A stretch of 64,000 nucleotides of DNA, from NCBI GenBank assembly GCA_008364785.1, contig VTTJ01000001.1, positions 1 to 64,000 on the forward strand, read 5' to 3'. The notes beneath the pieces were generated by a model that saw only the letters and a list, made by a program, of their open reading frames with translations, was not told the origin of the DNA and made no database searches. The position numbers were made by a program, and so were the translations under genes. The DNA comes from Bacillus sp. BGMRC 2118. GTDB lineage: Bacteria; Bacillota; Bacilli; Bacillales; SA4. This document shows positions 8,964 through 18,621 of this stretch, in pieces (position 1 is the stretch's first letter; each line of letters begins with the position of its first letter).

Positions 8964-10070
8964 ATGCTTAATACAGGTACAATTACAACGATTCCGGGTA
9001 CAAAAGGGAAACAATTCGGAAAAGATATCTATACTTCTTTGATTAAATTTAGAGATTTAGAAACTTTCCTAGCTGTTTTTCAAAATGTACAAAGAAAAGT
9101 AGAAAAAAAGAGAGTGAATTTAATAGCTGGTTATGTTTTAAAGGGTTTAGAAGATGGAAATATGAGCTACTTAACTTCAATTACTGCTACTTGTCGAGGT
9201 AACATATTCTTTAATGATACAAAACAAGTAATTGCTATTGATACTTCGAGTCAATTGTCAGTAAACGATGGACAACATAGATTTGAGGGTATTAAAAAAG
9301 CAATGGCTGAATTGCAGAAGGAAATCAGAAAGACAAAAGCAGGAGAAGGAAAAGAGTTATTAAAACAAAAGTTAAGTTATCTTGAAGAAATGACAATTCC
9401 TATAGTCATTTTTGCGAATATCTCAGAGAGTGAAGAAATGCAATTATTCCACGATTTAAATAATTTAGCTAAACAACCTAGTAAATCTGTTAACTTAAGA
9501 TTCAATCAGTCTAATTTATATGTTAAATTAGCAAAAGATATCTCTGAAGAGAACGAGTATTTAGTCGCTTATGGTGTGGATATGGAAAATAACATTCTTT
9601 CAGAAAAGAATCCGAATTTCGCCTTATTAAATACAATTGCAAATTCAATTTGTTATTTGTTATTAGGTAAAAATCAGCAAAATGAAGCATTCTTAACAAA
9701 TGAAAATTACCAAGATCAAAGAGCAATAGTGAATGAAACTTTCGATAACATCTTTGCTATACTTCCAAGTGATATAACAAATAGAAAAAAATATTTGTTA
9801 GGTAAAGCGTTTGCATTACAGGGAATTTGTAAGTTTATTTATAACGCAAAGAACACTTTGAAGTTATCGGATGACATTATATATAAAACGATTGAAGAAA
9901 CTGAATGGAGAAACAACGATGTTTGGTTAAATTTTGGTGGAGCTTGGGATAAAAATAATGAGTCGATAAATTTCTCAGGTAGTGCATCAGCTATTGGTGC
10001 AGTTTATAAAATGTTATTGGCGAATATAGAACAAAACCATCTAGTTATAGACTTAAACCAAGAAAACTAG
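8964..10070 (+). CDS. DGQHR-domain protein (DndB-like)
   Basis: 368 aa, cytoplasmic. It carries the hallmark Asp102-Gly-Gln-His-Arg106 (SVNDGQHRFEGI) in the context expected of the DGQHR/DndB family, a ParB-like fold. DndB regulates dnd phosphorothioation operons, and relatives sit in several defence loci; their biochemical role is not settled. Other visible family features are ITATCRGNIFF (about 73-83), IPIVIFANISESEEMQLFHDLN (start about 144) and LNTIANSI. AGGAGG ends 6 nt before ATG. A terminator separates it from the GHKL-ATPase operon, so it is transcribed alone but lies in the same direction. It is the first intact gene of the island; no dndACDE genes are present. Confidence 0.85.
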   Translation: MLNTGTITTIPGTKGKQFGKDIYTSLIKFRDLETFLAVFQNVQRKVEKKRVNLIAGYVLKGLEDGNMSYLTSITATCRGNIFFNDTKQVIAIDTSSQLSVNDGQHRFEGIKKAMAELQKEIRKTKAGEGKELLKQKLSYLEEMTIPIVIFANISESEEMQLFHDLNNLAKQPSKSVNLRFNQSNLYVKLAKDISEENEYLVAYGVDMENNILSEKNPNFALLNTIANSICYLLLGKNQQNEAFLTNENYQDQRAIVNETFDNIFAILPSDITNRKKYLLGKAFALQGICKFIYNAKNTLKLSDDIIYKTIEETEWRNNDVWLNFGGAWDKNNESINFSGSASAIGAVYKMLLANIEQNHLVIDLNQEN

Positions 10071-10087
10071 TCTCATATGATAATTTA

Positions 10088-10119
10088 TAAGAAGGGAGGA
10101 GCCCCCTTCTTATTTTTTG
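10088..10119 (+). terminator. terminator after the DGQHR gene
   Basis: TAAGAAGGG (10088-10096) pairs perfectly with CCCTTCTTA (10104-10112) and is followed by six T. Confidence 0.85.
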
Positions 10120-10228
10120 AATATAATTTTGTCCAAATGAATTTAACATTTGAGTTAATAAATTGAATTCAAAAAATTGAATTCCAAAATTAATACGATT
10201 TTCATATGTAAAAAAAGGAGAGTAACAT

Positions 10229-12139
10229 ATGATTCAAACCCAAAATAAAAAACTATGGCAATTTTCACTCATTCCTAATATTGAAGAATCCAACTTCAAT
10301 AAAATATTAGAAAAATTTTATAACATGGGTGTATCAGGTTTAGTTCGTGAAAACACACAAAACTCATTAGATGGTAGATTACTAACTTCCAATGAACCTG
10401 TTATTTTAACAATTAAGACGGGAAAAATTCCAATAGAACATATTCCTGGAATAGAGGAGGTGAAGGAAAGGATATCAAGCTTAAAAGGCTATAATACATA
10501 TACAAGAGAAACGATTGAACATATGCGTAACAAAATGAAACAAGATGAAGTTGCTTATATTTCATTTGAAGATTCTAATACAAGAGGTCTTAAAGGTGCT
10601 ATAAACGGTCAAAGTGAATCTAAAGAAGATACTTGGGCTATTTACGCTTACAATAAAGGTGTTCACTCTGAGGAAGAAGATGAATCTGTCGAGAGTTCAA
10701 GAGGTGGATCACATGGTGTTGGGAAAATTGCTTCAAATGCCGCTTCCGATCTTCATTTAATGTACTTTGCAAACTGCGATGCAGAAGGGAATAAGCATCT
10801 TGGAGGAACTGTACAACTAGTAGAACATAAATATAATGATCAATGTTATCGTTCATCAGGATACTTTACAGAGATAAAGTTACTTGAATCTAATAAGACA
10901 AAGTTCTATCCGTTTGTGAACACATTCCATGAAGTTTTCGAAAAGAAGACAAGAGGTCTAAAGATCATTATTCCCTTCTTACGTGACCAATTTAATGATG
11001 AAAAAGAGATTATTAAAAGTATTTGTGATAGCTTCTTTATTTCTATTCTTGAAAAGAGGTTAGAAGTGCACGTAAATGATAAGAAGATTACGAGTGAAAC
11101 AATAAAAGATTTTGTGTTTAGTCATGAATACTATACTCAAGATTTGGCTGAAATGAAGCACGAATTTACTCCATTATATTTAGATACTTATATAAACAAA
11201 GATCCTATGCCATTAAAGATTTCTAATGGGATAAATGATTTCACATTTAACCTTTACTTCCGTTATGATGAAAGGATACCAAAAGGAAGAGTAGCGATTG
11301 TCAGAACAATTGGAATGAAGATTGAAGATAAAAAGATTAAAAACAATATAAATCGTCCATTCAATGCTGTGTTAGTAGCAGGAAAGCAAGAAGATGCCTA
11401 TTTAAAATCGCTGGAAAATGAATCGCATACAGAACTTGCATTTGATCACATCAAGGATCAGCAGTTACAAAAAAATGCAAAGAAGTTCATTAGTAACATT
11501 TCAAAAGAAATTACAAAAATTATTGAGGAAGCAATTAAGAAGAATAATCCAACAGATGGATTAATTAACACAAAGGATATTCTTTATTTAGTTGAAAATC
11601 AATTTAAACAGGATCTGTCAAATGCAATGGCAACGGTGAAGATTAACAAAGGGAAATCTGTTGTGAAAGTAGGGATTGACCCTCCTAAAAAGAAGAAAAA
11701 AGAAAAAGCTGACCCTCGTAAGCCAGTAGATCCTGATAAACCGAAAAGGTTGAGAAAAGTTAAACCAAAAGGTGACCCAACTGACAATGGTGGTAAGGTT
11801 AATAAGTACAGTGCTCACCCTGATTTAGTAGAAAGATTACTAGTAGGTGACAAAGAGTTTGTTAAATTTGACTTTACAGATTCAAAAGAGATTAGTAATG
11901 AGAAATCATGCAATATTTCTTTATCAATTGTAGACGGCATGGGTGCAGAGTATGCGAATGAGTTCAACTTAGCGGATAACTACGATCGTGTTGTGGATAG
12001 AACAACTGGAAAGCAATGCAAAATTGAAAATAATGTAATAAAGAATATTGAAATAAACCAAGGAATTGCACAACTACAGTTAGAGTTAAAGAATAACTAT
12101 AACCGAGCATTAAAATTTGTGTACTATGTAGAGGTGTAA
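10229..12139 (+). CDS. GHKL (Bergerat-fold) ATPase, putative defence protein
   Basis: 636 aa. The first 200 residues show an ATPase site of the GHKL superfamily (MutL, Hsp90, MORC). The N-box is VRENTQNSLDG (39-49, catalytic Glu41, Asn45). The first glycine box is FEDSNTRGL (113-121, Asp114). The second is RGGSHGVGKIASNAAS (158-173). There is no histidine-kinase H-box. A middle region follows, then a Lys/Pro-rich linker (about 487-530) and a beta-rich C-terminal domain. Similar ATPases power conformational steps in anti-phage systems such as MZA, but I cannot place this protein in a named one. AAAAGGAGAG precedes ATG. It is the first gene of a tight operon (1-bp gap to the next gene, then a 11-bp overlap). 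Confidence 0.8.
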   Translation: MIQTQNKKLWQFSLIPNIEESNFNKILEKFYNMGVSGLVRENTQNSLDGRLLTSNEPVILTIKTGKIPIEHIPGIEEVKERISSLKGYNTYTRETIEHMRNKMKQDEVAYISFEDSNTRGLKGAINGQSESKEDTWAIYAYNKGVHSEEEDESVESSRGGSHGVGKIASNAASDLHLMYFANCDAEGNKHLGGTVQLVEHKYNDQCYRSSGYFTEIKLLESNKTKFYPFVNTFHEVFEKKTRGLKIIIPFLRDQFNDEKEIIKSICDSFFISILEKRLEVHVNDKKITSETIKDFVFSHEYYTQDLAEMKHEFTPLYLDTYINKDPMPLKISNGINDFTFNLYFRYDERIPKGRVAIVRTIGMKIEDKKIKNNINRPFNAVLVAGKQEDAYLKSLENESHTELAFDHIKDQQLQKNAKKFISNISKEITKIIEEAIKKNNPTDGLINTKDILYLVENQFKQDLSNAMATVKINKGKSVVKVGIDPPKKKKKEKADPRKPVDPDKPKRLRKVKPKGDPTDNGGKVNKYSAHPDLVERLLVGDKEFVKFDFTDSKEISNEKSCNISLSIVDGMGAEYANEFNLADNYDRVVDRTTGKQCKIENNVIKNIEINQGIAQLQLELKNNYNRALKFVYYVEV

Positions 12140-12140
12140 C

Positions 12141-12989
12141 ATGATTTACAAAAAAGATGCTAATTTCCCATATCCGTTGCTAACAAACACGTCAAAAAGC
12201 TATGAAAGTAGTAATTTTATACTGGACGTGAACCTGGAAGAGAATTCACATCATTATAGATTTGAAATCAATTATGAGATTGATTCATTGTTTATTAATA
12301 ATTTAATTCAAAACGGACTAGCCCAACTTATATTAGTTATCCAATCAAAAGATAATAAATTCTTTTATATCAAACCAGATGAAAGATTCAAAGAAATACC
12401 AAAATCTCGTATATCCATTAGTAATCGAACAACAATTCAATTACATCTTCAGTCAAGGGAAGAAATTTCGTTTAAAGAGAACCATGACTTAAGTTTATTC
12501 TATCAAGATTTTAAAGATGGAATTGTAGTACCTAAAAATTCGTTGTTAGGCTTTTCTAATGTAGTAACATTTGATGGTAGCAGTACGAAACCTTTAGATC
12601 TTTTCGAGAAAAAGGTCAACCCTGATCTTAAGTCAGATATTAAAATTGAACTTGGCAGTGAAACCATTATTATTCATTATAAAAATGAACAATTACAACT
12701 TAATGAATTACCTAAAAGTAATACATTAAACAATCCTTATATTTATACAGGACTTCAAAAGGCATTGTATCGATTCATTTCTAACAATGGCTATGAAGGG
12801 GAAGTAGATTTAGATCAAATTGATACACCTATTGATAACTTGGATTTAAAATTATACACGTTGATGAAGAAAAAGATGGTGACTGATTTAAACCAAGAAA
12901 ATATTGATGAAGTCATTTACTCCATATCAGATAAGATCATAGAGAGATACACTTCTGCCGTAAAGGAGTTGAGTTTTAATGGAAATTAG
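12141..12989 (+). CDS. hypothetical protein in GHKL operon, 282 aa
   Basis: Not recognised. It begins one base after the ATPase stop and overlaps the next gene by 11 bp, so the three are almost certainly co-translated. The first 180 residues alternate hydrophobic and polar residues in a beta-rich pattern (FEINYEIDSLFINNLI, LAQLILVIQSKDNKFFYIKP), and the last 90 look helical. No catalytic motif, signal peptide or membrane segment was seen. It may be a structural or adaptor partner of the ATPase. Confidence 0.7.
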   Translation: MIYKKDANFPYPLLTNTSKSYESSNFILDVNLEENSHHYRFEINYEIDSLFINNLIQNGLAQLILVIQSKDNKFFYIKPDERFKEIPKSRISISNRTTIQLHLQSREEISFKENHDLSLFYQDFKDGIVVPKNSLLGFSNVVTFDGSSTKPLDLFEKKVNPDLKSDIKIELGSETIIIHYKNEQLQLNELPKSNTLNNPYIYTGLQKALYRFISNNGYEGEVDLDQIDTPIDNLDLKLYTLMKKKMVTDLNQENIDEVIYSISDKIIERYTSAVKELSFNGN

Positions 12990-13740
12990 GTTACTTAAGA
13001 AGGGTTATAAAAATAATGAGCAATTCTACCAAGATTTCTTGGACGACCAAATAAAAAATAACGATGAATACTTCTCAGAGGAAGTAGCATTCATTGATGC
13101 TGCTCCAGATTTCCCAGTTTATATTGCACATGGAAGTGAAAGTGAAAAGGCTGCTTTATTCCTTGAAGCTTTCGAAGTGATTTCGTCTTCCTATTTGCAC
13201 ACACCACGGGATATTCATTTTGACGAAGTGTTTTGGCACTCCTTACTCGCGGTGTATAAAAGAGATTATTTACTGGAAGAGTATCCTCAAATAAAAAACG
13301 GGATCAATCAATTCAATAATATTGTGATAAAAGACTTTGACTGGGAAAACTACATTTATAAATGTGTATTAGGTGCCCAGTACATTAATGACAATGTTTC
13401 CAATTCAAATGAACGAACCAGATACTACAATCTTATTACTGAAAATTTAGATGTCTATAACTACATTATTAAATACGAGATTTTTAGAAATGATAGATTT
13501 CTAATCAATATTTTAGATATAATTGATGAGCTAGACTTATCGAAAGTGATGAAGGCGAAAATAAAGGACCGACCAGATCTTGGGCAAGATGAACGCGTAG
13601 GGAGAAGGGTCATTTTTGAATTTAACAAAAGTTACCCTATTGTAATGTCACCGATGCTTGTTAAGGAGGAGCTTAAAAAACTCTTTCTTAGATATTTAAG
13701 CGCCTACTATAAGGATTCAGTAGAACTTCAATCAAACTAA
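12979..13740 (+). CDS. hypothetical protein in GHKL operon, 253 aa
   Basis: Last gene of the ATPase operon; its ATG lies inside the end of the preceding gene after AAGGAG (12963-12968). Mostly helical. The most distinctive stretch is HTPRDIHFDEVFWHSLLAVY (residues 74-93), and a Gly-Gln-Asp-Glu-Arg-Val-Gly-Arg-Arg motif sits near 206-214. These could be functional sites, but I know no family with them for certain. Lack of a nuclease or membrane motif leaves the effector of this putative system unclear. Confidence 0.7.
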   Translation: MEIRLLKKGYKNNEQFYQDFLDDQIKNNDEYFSEEVAFIDAAPDFPVYIAHGSESEKAALFLEAFEVISSSYLHTPRDIHFDEVFWHSLLAVYKRDYLLEEYPQIKNGINQFNNIVIKDFDWENYIYKCVLGAQYINDNVSNSNERTRYYNLITENLDVYNYIIKYEIFRNDRFLINILDIIDELDLSKVMKAKIKDRPDLGQDERVGRRVIFEFNKSYPIVMSPMLVKEELKKLFLRYLSAYYKDSVELQSN

Positions 13741-14451
13741 AATAATAGTTAATACGTTACTGCAACTATATATGTCGAATGTAAAGTAATAAAGAAGCAG
13801 TTGTCTACTAATGGTAATCATGTTCTTCTCACGAATCTCGATCATCATTTTTAATTAATAAAATTGAAGCACATTATTTATTTAGATGAAATCTTCAAAG
13901 AATTCATTATTAACGAGCTAAATCATTCATAGAGTTGATTAGTGAAGCCCTTTCAAAATCTGTTTCTAATTAAATGAAGAAGTTATAATCACGGATTTTG
14001 GTGGACCCTTGGATCATAGTGTGTAAACTTACAGTATTAAACATTGCTTAATGTGCTCACTAATGTTGAAATATCAATGTTAGTGGGTGTTTTTATGTTT
14101 ACTGATAATAAGTATGAACTAAGTAGTCTAACATAATTAAGCTCAGATATGTATTACTATTGATTCTACATATTTATGAGACTCTAGCACTAATTGATTT
14201 AATATTGTAAAGCATTAATTCTATTATCAATTTTTTACATCAGGAAATATTTTGTTAGAAGAAGTGGGTTAAATTATTGTCCCTCTACTTTATTCTACTT
14301 AAGTAATAGGTTAGTTAGTGTTAAAAGAAGAATTATAAAACATTTCACCTTTAAGTTACTTACATTTTCTAGTAGAATAGTATTATTACAATTTTCTACA
14401 AAAAAATCATTTATATTTATTTTTTCTTCTATAAATATTGAGGTGATCAGT
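13741..14451. other. AT-rich gap without genes
   Basis: About 710 bp with no supported reading frame on either strand. One hairpin terminator lies at 14058-14095. The rest is AT-rich and looks eroded. The HelD-like gene's GAGGTG site (14440-14445) is at its right edge. Confidence 0.5.
14058..14095 (+). terminator. terminator in the gap
   Basis: CACTAATGTTGA (14058-14069) pairs with TCAATGTTAGTG (14074-14085), with two G-U pairs, followed by GGTGTTTTT. It is probably the distal terminator of the GHKL operon. Confidence 0.6.
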
Positions 14452-16733
14452 TTGGATAAAAATGAAGTTATAAAAGAGCAAATTCATCTAAATGAAGTAA
14501 TTCGAAAAATGAAGACCACACATACTTTATATGGGAATTACTAGATCAAAGACAAAGTCAATTTAAAAAAGTAACGTATAAAGAAGGGAAAATTGATCAA
14601 GAGCAGTTTGAGATAGCTAAAAAAGCACCATACTTTGGAAGAGTAGATATCCTAGAGGATGGCTTTAAAGAAACAATATATATCGGTAAACAAGGTGTAA
14701 GAGATCAAAATGAAAACCTTGCTGTAGTTGATTGGAGAATGCCGATGGCTTCAGTTTATTATAACTTTATGCCAGGAGAATCAAGACAAAGTTACACGGT
14801 AATAGATGAAAAAAACAAAAAAAAGATTACAAACTACGTAGAAGTTCAAATGAAAAGAGAATTCACAATAAAAGATAAAAAAATAATTAAAATGCTTCAA
14901 CAAGTTGGTGAAACAAATAGCGATCTCAATATAACGATTACGGATAAAGGAGATGAATTAACGGTCACGGATGACTTCCTAAGAGAAATATTAGAGAATA
15001 GTGATACAACAGGATATTTAAAAGAGATTATAGCCACTATTCAAAAAGAGCAAGATCAAGCAATCAGACAACCACTAGATTATAATGTTATGATTCAAGG
15101 TGTTGCTGGGTCAGGAAAATCATCAATTGCTCTCCACCGTTTATCGTACTTGTTATTTAATAATAAACATATTAAACCACAGGATTTATTAATTTTAGGC
15201 CCATCAAACCTTTTTATTAGTTCTTTCAAAGGGTTGTTACCAGATTTAAATTTAGATGGTATAAGACAATCTACCTTTCAGAATCTAGTTATGGATCATC
15301 TTAGACCATTTATTCCATTAGAAACCCAAACTAGCTATAAAGGCTATTTTGAGGATGTACTCTTTGTTGAAGGATATACAAAAGAAAAAGTAATTACAGA
15401 GTTTAAAGGTTCAGAGGATTTTGTACGGATTCTTGATATTTTCGTGGATCAAATTCAATCCGAGTATGCAAATCTATTCGTAGGATTAAAGATTTTTGAT
15501 GAAAGGTTACTAGTTTCGGATTTATTAAGAATATTTGAGGGATATTCTTATCTTCCGTTTGTTAAAAAGGTAACAAAATTTATCGAACATGTTGAAAAAC
15601 ATTATAGAGACCTTATGAATTCTAAAATAAAAGATATTGAGACTCAAGTCGAGTCTGTTAATAACTTTTACAAAAATGGTGGCCTATTAGAAACTGAAAG
15701 AGAAACAATTCAAAAACAGATTTTTCAAGTTGCAGACTATAAGATAAAAAAATTAAGAACGGAATTTAAAGTTGAATTTACAAAATGGAAAAACTCAATG
15801 GAGATACCAGATCCATTTACAATCTATAAACAAATTCTCTCATTTGAAGTACTGGATATGTTTAATCATGAAATAGGAAATGAAATAGCCAATCTCTTTA
15901 AAGAATATAAATTAGAAACAGTAAATTATTTTGATATTGCTCCTATATTTTATATATATTTATTATTTTATGAAACACCTGAAAAATTTGCACATATCGT
16001 GATAGATGAAGGGCAAGACTTAAGTTTCGTCCATTATGTTTCGTTAAAGAAAATGACTAATACAGTTACTATATTAGGAGATAAGGAACAGTCTATTTTC
16101 CTAGGGTATGGTCAGTACAATTGGAATGATTTAATGAAGTTGGTATTTCATGATAAAAAGTATATTTTATTGTCTCTCGATACCAGTTATCGTTCTACTA
16201 AGGAGATTATTGACGTAGCTAATAAAGTGTTAGAGAACCAGTATGGTAATACCTATTATCCTATTATTCCATTAAACCGTTCTGGTAAACAACCTGCTTT
16301 TGAGAGAGTTATGTCTGGTAGGCATCTTTTAGAGAACGTGGTAACAACCATTGATAAGTGGAAGCAAAAATATAAAAGAATTGCAGTTATTCACAAAGAT
16401 GAAAAGAAGGCTAAAGGGTTAGCTGATTACCTGAAGAACGAGTTTAAACAGGATGCTGTGTATGTAGATCCTGATCAGGAAGTAAAACAAGGATATGTAT
16501 CGGTACTTTCCTCTTATTATAGTAAAGGGATGGAATTTGATGCAGTTATAATTGTAAATGTAAATGAAGAAAACTTCCCTAAGGATAATTTACACGCTAG
16601 ATTACTATATGTACTTCTAACAAGAGCACAACAAGAAGTTAAAGTTTTTTATCAAGATACACCTTCACAACTTCTAGAGGGTATAGTTAATGAAAAACCT
16701 AAAATTATTTCAGAATATGATGATATTCTATAA
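14452..16733 (+). pseudogene. HelD-like UvrD-family helicase with frameshifted N-terminus
   Basis: The longest ATG-initiated frame is 14739-16733 (664 aa), but the same frame is open back to 14496 and encodes typical HelD sequence (FIWELLDQRQSQFKK, PYFGRVDILEDG, ENLAVVDWRM) without any start codon. The proper start, TTG 14452 behind GAGGTG, lies in another frame (NEVIKEQIHLNEVIRKM) and stops at TAG 14542. A single-base indel near 14510-14530 would join them into a protein of about 760 aa, the usual HelD length. SF1 motifs are intact: Walker A GVAGSGKS (121-128 from 14739), VIDEGQDLSFV, ILGDKEQSIF, TSYRSTKEI, LSSYYSKGMEFD and YVLLTRAQQ. HelD removes stalled RNA polymerase; here it sits in a defence island. 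As it stands, translation would have to begin at 14739 or the gene is dead. Confidence 0.7.
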
Positions 16734-16851
16734 ATCAAAGTTTTCAACAAACATTTTGGTATCAAGAGGTTTAGTTAATCATTTTCTGTAATAAAAAAAT
16801 TATTTTTCAGAATAAGAGTTTATAAAATTTTTATTAAAATGAGGTTGTATT

Positions 16852-18576
16852 ATGAGTACTATTCCAAATAACCAAGATGTTGAAAAAACAGTACAATTAA
16901 TGGTAGATCACTATAAGGTTCCTGAACCTATAATAAAAGGGTTATTCGGAAAAGACACATTTTTAAAGTTAAACATGCTGTTGTCTAATCTTGGAAGGAA
17001 TGAACTAAATACACAAGAATTAGTTAAAATGCTTATACTTGAAAGAGGAGCGTACCTATTTTCGGGAAGTAATGATGAAGTTAGAAAATTAAGAGAGTAT
17101 TTACTACGTCAAATACCAACAGAGTCATTAGTTGATTTATATAATAGAAATCCTGCGCAAGGAAAAGATATTAGTTCTCCTTCTTATATGATAAAGCCAC
17201 TAGTACAAAAAAAGTGGATTGTTGGAGGATCTTGGCCAAGAGATTTCGTAAAAGCTTTAGGATTTCCTATAATACTTTCAGGAATTTCTATACCAAAAAC
17301 AAATAAAACAGAAGCAGTTGAAGATGTTCAGGCGCGAAAGAAAGTACCTAATCTAGTAGATTTTCAATTAGAAATAAAAGAAAAAATGTTAAATGTTCTT
17401 AATTTGAAAGGTGACAAAACTCGTTGTGTGGTAACTTTACCGACTGGTGGAGGGAAAACGAGGGTAGCAGTAGAGAGTTTTATTGAATGGATGCAAGTCC
17501 GTTTTTCTGAAGGTAAATATTTAATATGGATTGCACAAAGTGAAGAACTTTGTGAACAAGCTATTACATGTATTGCTGATATGTGGCAAGAAAAGGAGTT
17601 TCCAGAATCGCTAAGGATTTATCGCTATTTTGCAGGAAAAAAAGTATCTGAGGATCAATTAATTGGTGGAGTTGTAGTTGCTAGTATTCAACAGCTATAC
17701 TCTAGGTTACAAAATGAGGACAAAGTATTTGAAGAATTTATAAAAGATTGTGGAGCGATGATTATTGATGAAGCGCACCACGCAATAGCTCCAATATACA
17801 GTAAATTATTGCAAAAAGCTGAGGAGATTCATGGGAAAGAGTTATTTCCGATTTGTGGGCTTACTGCAACTCCAGGAAGAAGTAATGATGAAACAGTTGA
17901 CCTCGTAAATCAATTTCAAGCTTATTTAATAAAACCAGAACTGCCCTATGAACGGCAATATGAAGAAAATCCATTATTGTATTTCAGGGAACAAGGCTAT
18001 TTAGCAAAACCTATTCATATTATCCATCAATCAGGTATTGAGTACGAAATAAGGGAAGAGGAAATTGACATTCAAAATGAAGATTTCCATATTGACTTTC
18101 TAGAAGTTCTAGCAAACGATGAAAGACGAAATTATGAAATTATAAAAAAATTACTTAGTATCCCAGCTGGAAAAGCCACTCTTGTTTATGCATGTACTGT
18201 TTCCCATGCGGAATTTTTAACTTCTGTTATGAATGCGTCTGGTAGAAAAGCAGCTTGTATTTCTGCCAATACAACAAAAGATACTAGAAGAATGTATATA
18301 GATGCCTTTAAAAAAGGGGACCTAGAATTTTTATTTAACTATGGTGTGCTTACTACAGGTTTCGATGCTCCTAAGACTGAATATATTGTTATATGTCGTC
18401 CAACAACAAGTGTTATTCTATATGAACAAATAGTTGGTAGGGGGTTAAGAGGTCCTAAATTTGGGGGTACTGAAACATGTACCATTATAGATTTTGCTGA
18501 TAACTTACCACGTTTAGGGAGACCTTTAGCCTATCAGAGGTTTAATCATTTTTGGGAGTTAGAAACGATTAAATAG
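16852..18576 (+). CDS. DEAD/DEAH-box helicase (type III restriction-like SF2)
   Basis: 574 aa, SF2 helicase of the restriction-enzyme type. Visible motifs: I, LPTGGGKTR (Lys202); II, DEAH at 306-309 (IIDEAHHAIAP); III, LTATPGR; then a RecA2 domain with VYACTVSHAEFL, TTGFDAPKT and motif VI QIVGRGLRG (526-534). A 150-residue N-terminal extension is unassigned. No nuclease domain is attached. It faces the DISARM genes tail to tail and shares a bidirectional terminator with drmC, so it is a separate transcript. It could be an accessory of DISARM or of the upstream modules, or independent. Confidence 0.8.
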   Translation: MSTIPNNQDVEKTVQLMVDHYKVPEPIIKGLFGKDTFLKLNMLLSNLGRNELNTQELVKMLILERGAYLFSGSNDEVRKLREYLLRQIPTESLVDLYNRNPAQGKDISSPSYMIKPLVQKKWIVGGSWPRDFVKALGFPIILSGISIPKTNKTEAVEDVQARKKVPNLVDFQLEIKEKMLNVLNLKGDKTRCVVTLPTGGGKTRVAVESFIEWMQVRFSEGKYLIWIAQSEELCEQAITCIADMWQEKEFPESLRIYRYFAGKKVSEDQLIGGVVVASIQQLYSRLQNEDKVFEEFIKDCGAMIIDEAHHAIAPIYSKLLQKAEEIHGKELFPICGLTATPGRSNDETVDLVNQFQAYLIKPELPYERQYEENPLLYFREQGYLAKPIHIIHQSGIEYEIREEEIDIQNEDFHIDFLEVLANDERRNYEIIKKLLSIPAGKATLVYACTVSHAEFLTSVMNASGRKAACISANTTKDTRRMYIDAFKKGDLEFLFNYGVLTTGFDAPKTEYIVICRPTTSVILYEQIVGRGLRGPKFGGTETCTIIDFADNLPRLGRPLAYQRFNHFWELETIK

Positions 18577-18588
18577 TAGACTTTTATA

Positions 18589-18617
18589 AACCATGTAGGG
18601 AAACGCCCTACATGGTT
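18589..18617. terminator. bidirectional terminator
   Basis: AACCATGTAGGG (18589-18600) pairs perfectly with CCCTACATGGTT (18606-18617) between the convergent helicase gene and drmC. Confidence 0.85.
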
Positions 18618-18621
18618 CTAT

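Noticed and set aside
10157..10200. A promoter built on the repeated TTGAATTC near 10163 and 10177
   Set aside because: The spacing to a TACGAT -10 is 11 or 25 bp, neither acceptable; the repeats may still be an operator but cannot be supported.
8964..13740. Naming the module as dnd phosphorothioation or MZA
   Set aside because: No dndACDE or ssp genes, and no Z1, AIPR or DUF4420 partners are visible; a DGQHR or GHKL domain alone is not diagnostic.
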